NCBI GenBank assembly: GCA_947459855.1 | Contig: CANHFL010000047.1 | Span: forward strand, 1 to 7,210 | Reading direction: 5' to 3' | DNA length: 7,210 bases | Origin: Planctomycetaceae bacterium | Lineage (GTDB): Bacteria; Planctomycetota; Phycisphaerae; Phycisphaerales; SM1A02 | Part shown: positions 6,297-7,210 of the stretch, piece after piece | Layout of the letters: every line of letters starts with the position of its first letter | Position numbering within the stretch: position 1 is the stretch's first letter | Notes under the pieces: model-generated | Database searches by the model: none | What the model was told of the DNA's origin: nothing | What the model saw: the letters and a program-made list of their open reading frames with translations, nothing else | Made by a program: the position numbers and the translations under genes

Positions 6297-6302
6297 TACG
6301 AT
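6297..6302 (+). promoter_or_regulatory. Candidate -10 element (TACGAT) before the P-loop-like gene
   Basis: TACGAT matches the TAnnnT -10 pattern and ends 9 nt before the ATG at 6312. It lies in the 62-base gap after ispF, in a short less GC-rich patch (TGATTGCCATACGAT). No Shine-Dalgarno site precedes the ATG, and no clear -35 box is visible. The spacing predicts a leaderless or nearly leaderless transcript, as for the candidate at 1576-1581. Confidence 0.5.
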
Positions 6303-6311
6303 CCGCGTCCC

Positions 6312-7210
6312 ATGCGAGCGATCGTCACAGGCCAGATCGGCGTCGACAAGAAGCCCTACCTCCAGGCAGTCGTGGACCTTGCGGAGCAGCGCCACGGGCG
6401 CGTCGAGCTCTTCAACGTCGGCAACCTGATGTACAAGGAGGCGCCGGACGTGCGCCCGGGGCGCATCCTGGACCTGCCGTGGTCGCGTCTGGCCAGCCTG
6501 CGCCGCGCGGTGCTGAAGGACGTGATCTCGGCCACCTCGCCCGAGACCGAGCACCCGAACGTCATCGTCAACACCCACGCCACGTTCCGCTGGCGGCACG
6601 GCCTGTTCAGCGCGTTCGACTTCGACCAGCTGCAGATGCTGAAGCCGAACATGTTCATCTGCCTGGTGGACAACATCGAGGTCGTGCACGACCGCCTGCA
6701 CCGCGAGCACGACATCGACGCCACGCTGAAGGACTGCATGGTCTGGCGCGAGGAGGAGATCCTGGCCACCGAGCTCATGGCGCAGGCCCTGGGCTGCGGG
6801 CAGAACTTCTACATCCTGAGCCGCGGCCGCCAGAAGGACACGGTCGAGACCGCCCTTCGCCTGGTCACGCGCCCCGACATGCGGAAGGTCTACCCGTCGT
6901 TCCCGATGAGCCACGTCGTCGACATGCCCGACGTGCTGGCCGAGATCGACTCGTTCCGCGCAGCGCTGGCGCGGCACTTCATCACCTTCGACCCGGGCGA
7001 CGTCGACGAGAAGCTGCTCCTGGACCGCGCCATCGAGGCGGCCCGCAACGGCAAGGACTTCATCGAGGTCGAGGCGCACAGCTTCGGCGGCCGCGCGGGC
7101 GGGCCCAACATCAAGGTGGCGGTGCGCGAGGTGCTGGACATCGCCGGCGACGTCGACGGCCAGATCTACATGCGCGACTTCAAGCTCATCGACCAGAGCG
7201 ACATGATCGT
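6312..7210 (+). CDS. P-loop NTPase-like protein of unknown function, 3' end beyond the window
   Basis: The frame is open from ATG 6312 to the window edge: 299 codons plus two bases, with no stop. The start IVTGQIGVDKKPYL (4-17) looks like strand 1 and the P-loop of a nucleotide-kinase-like fold. The Walker A is degenerate: against GxxGxGK[ST], position 12 is Asp and position 14 is Lys, though Gly7, Gly10 and Lys13 remain. NVIVNTHATF (83-92) and MFICLVDNIEVV (114-125) look like the second and third core strands, as in adenylate kinase relatives, and DRLH (127-130) and WREEEIL (145-151) could be the lid and switch region. KVYPSFPMSHV (192-202) leads to a second part with FITFDPGD (223-230). The visible end, QIYMRDFKLIDQSDMI (284-299), recalls small nucleoside-binding Rossmann-like domains, but that is tentative. 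I cannot name the family. An ATG directly after a candidate -10 element, with no ribosome binding site, supports the chosen start. Confidence 0.85.
   Translation, partial: MRAIVTGQIGVDKKPYLQAVVDLAEQRHGRVELFNVGNLMYKEAPDVRPGRILDLPWSRLASLRRAVLKDVISATSPETEHPNVIVNTHATFRWRHGLFSAFDFDQLQMLKPNMFICLVDNIEVVHDRLHREHDIDATLKDCMVWREEEILATELMAQALGCGQNFYILSRGRQKDTVETALRLVTRPDMRKVYPSFPMSHVVDMPDVLAEIDSFRAALARHFITFDPGDVDEKLLLDRAIEAARNGKDFIEVEAHSFGGRAGGPNIKVAVREVLDIAGDVDGQIYMRDFKLIDQSDMI

Noticed and set aside
5580..7079. 499-codon minus-strand open frame across the lipoprotein, ispF and the P-loop-like gene
   Set aside because: It overlaps three supported + strand genes, has shadow-type composition and no motif.

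Overview
The window looks like a piece of a high-GC bacterial chromosome, most likely from the Planctomycetota and probably the class Phycisphaerae. This placement is inferred. It rests on a secreted protein ending in a duplicated dockerin-like calcium motif that closes in LLSxWG (a hallmark of that group), on the style of the MurD and IspF proteins, and on the near absence of Shine-Dalgarno sites. All supported genes are on the + strand. The long minus-strand open frames are shadows of high-GC coding sequence. There are no RNA genes, insertion sequences, CRISPR arrays or other signs of mobile DNA.

Layout. (1) Bases 1-1482 hold a leader with two small hairpins and a strong ribosome binding site, then a 470-residue exported protein with a cysteine-rich middle and a C-terminal dockerin-like tail. 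A perfect 15-bp hairpin (1509-1542) closes this unit. (2) Bases 1592-5187 form a tightly packed cluster of four genes with overlapping ends: two small membrane proteins of DUF4190-like build, an MlaF-type ABC transporter ATPase, and MurD (peptidoglycan precursor synthesis). (3) Bases 5204-6249 hold a predicted lipoprotein and IspF (MEP isoprenoid pathway), joined by a TGATG stop/start overlap. (4) From 6312 to the end of the window runs a 5' part of an unrecognised P-loop-like protein with a degenerate Walker A motif.

How the genes fit together. Units 2 and 3 centre on the cell envelope: lipid transport (MlaF), peptidoglycan (MurD), a lipoprotein, and IspF, which feeds synthesis of the undecaprenyl carrier that peptidoglycan also needs. 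This is a loose thematic grouping, not proof of one pathway. Each of the three gene groups downstream of the terminator starts with a TAnnnT hexamer ending only 9-13 nt before the ATG and no Shine-Dalgarno site, which suggests leaderless or nearly leaderless transcripts. I found no convincing new multi-gene system. The points most worth a second look are the P-loop protein at the right end, the repeated start architecture, and the MlaF ATPase without MlaE or MlaD beside it.
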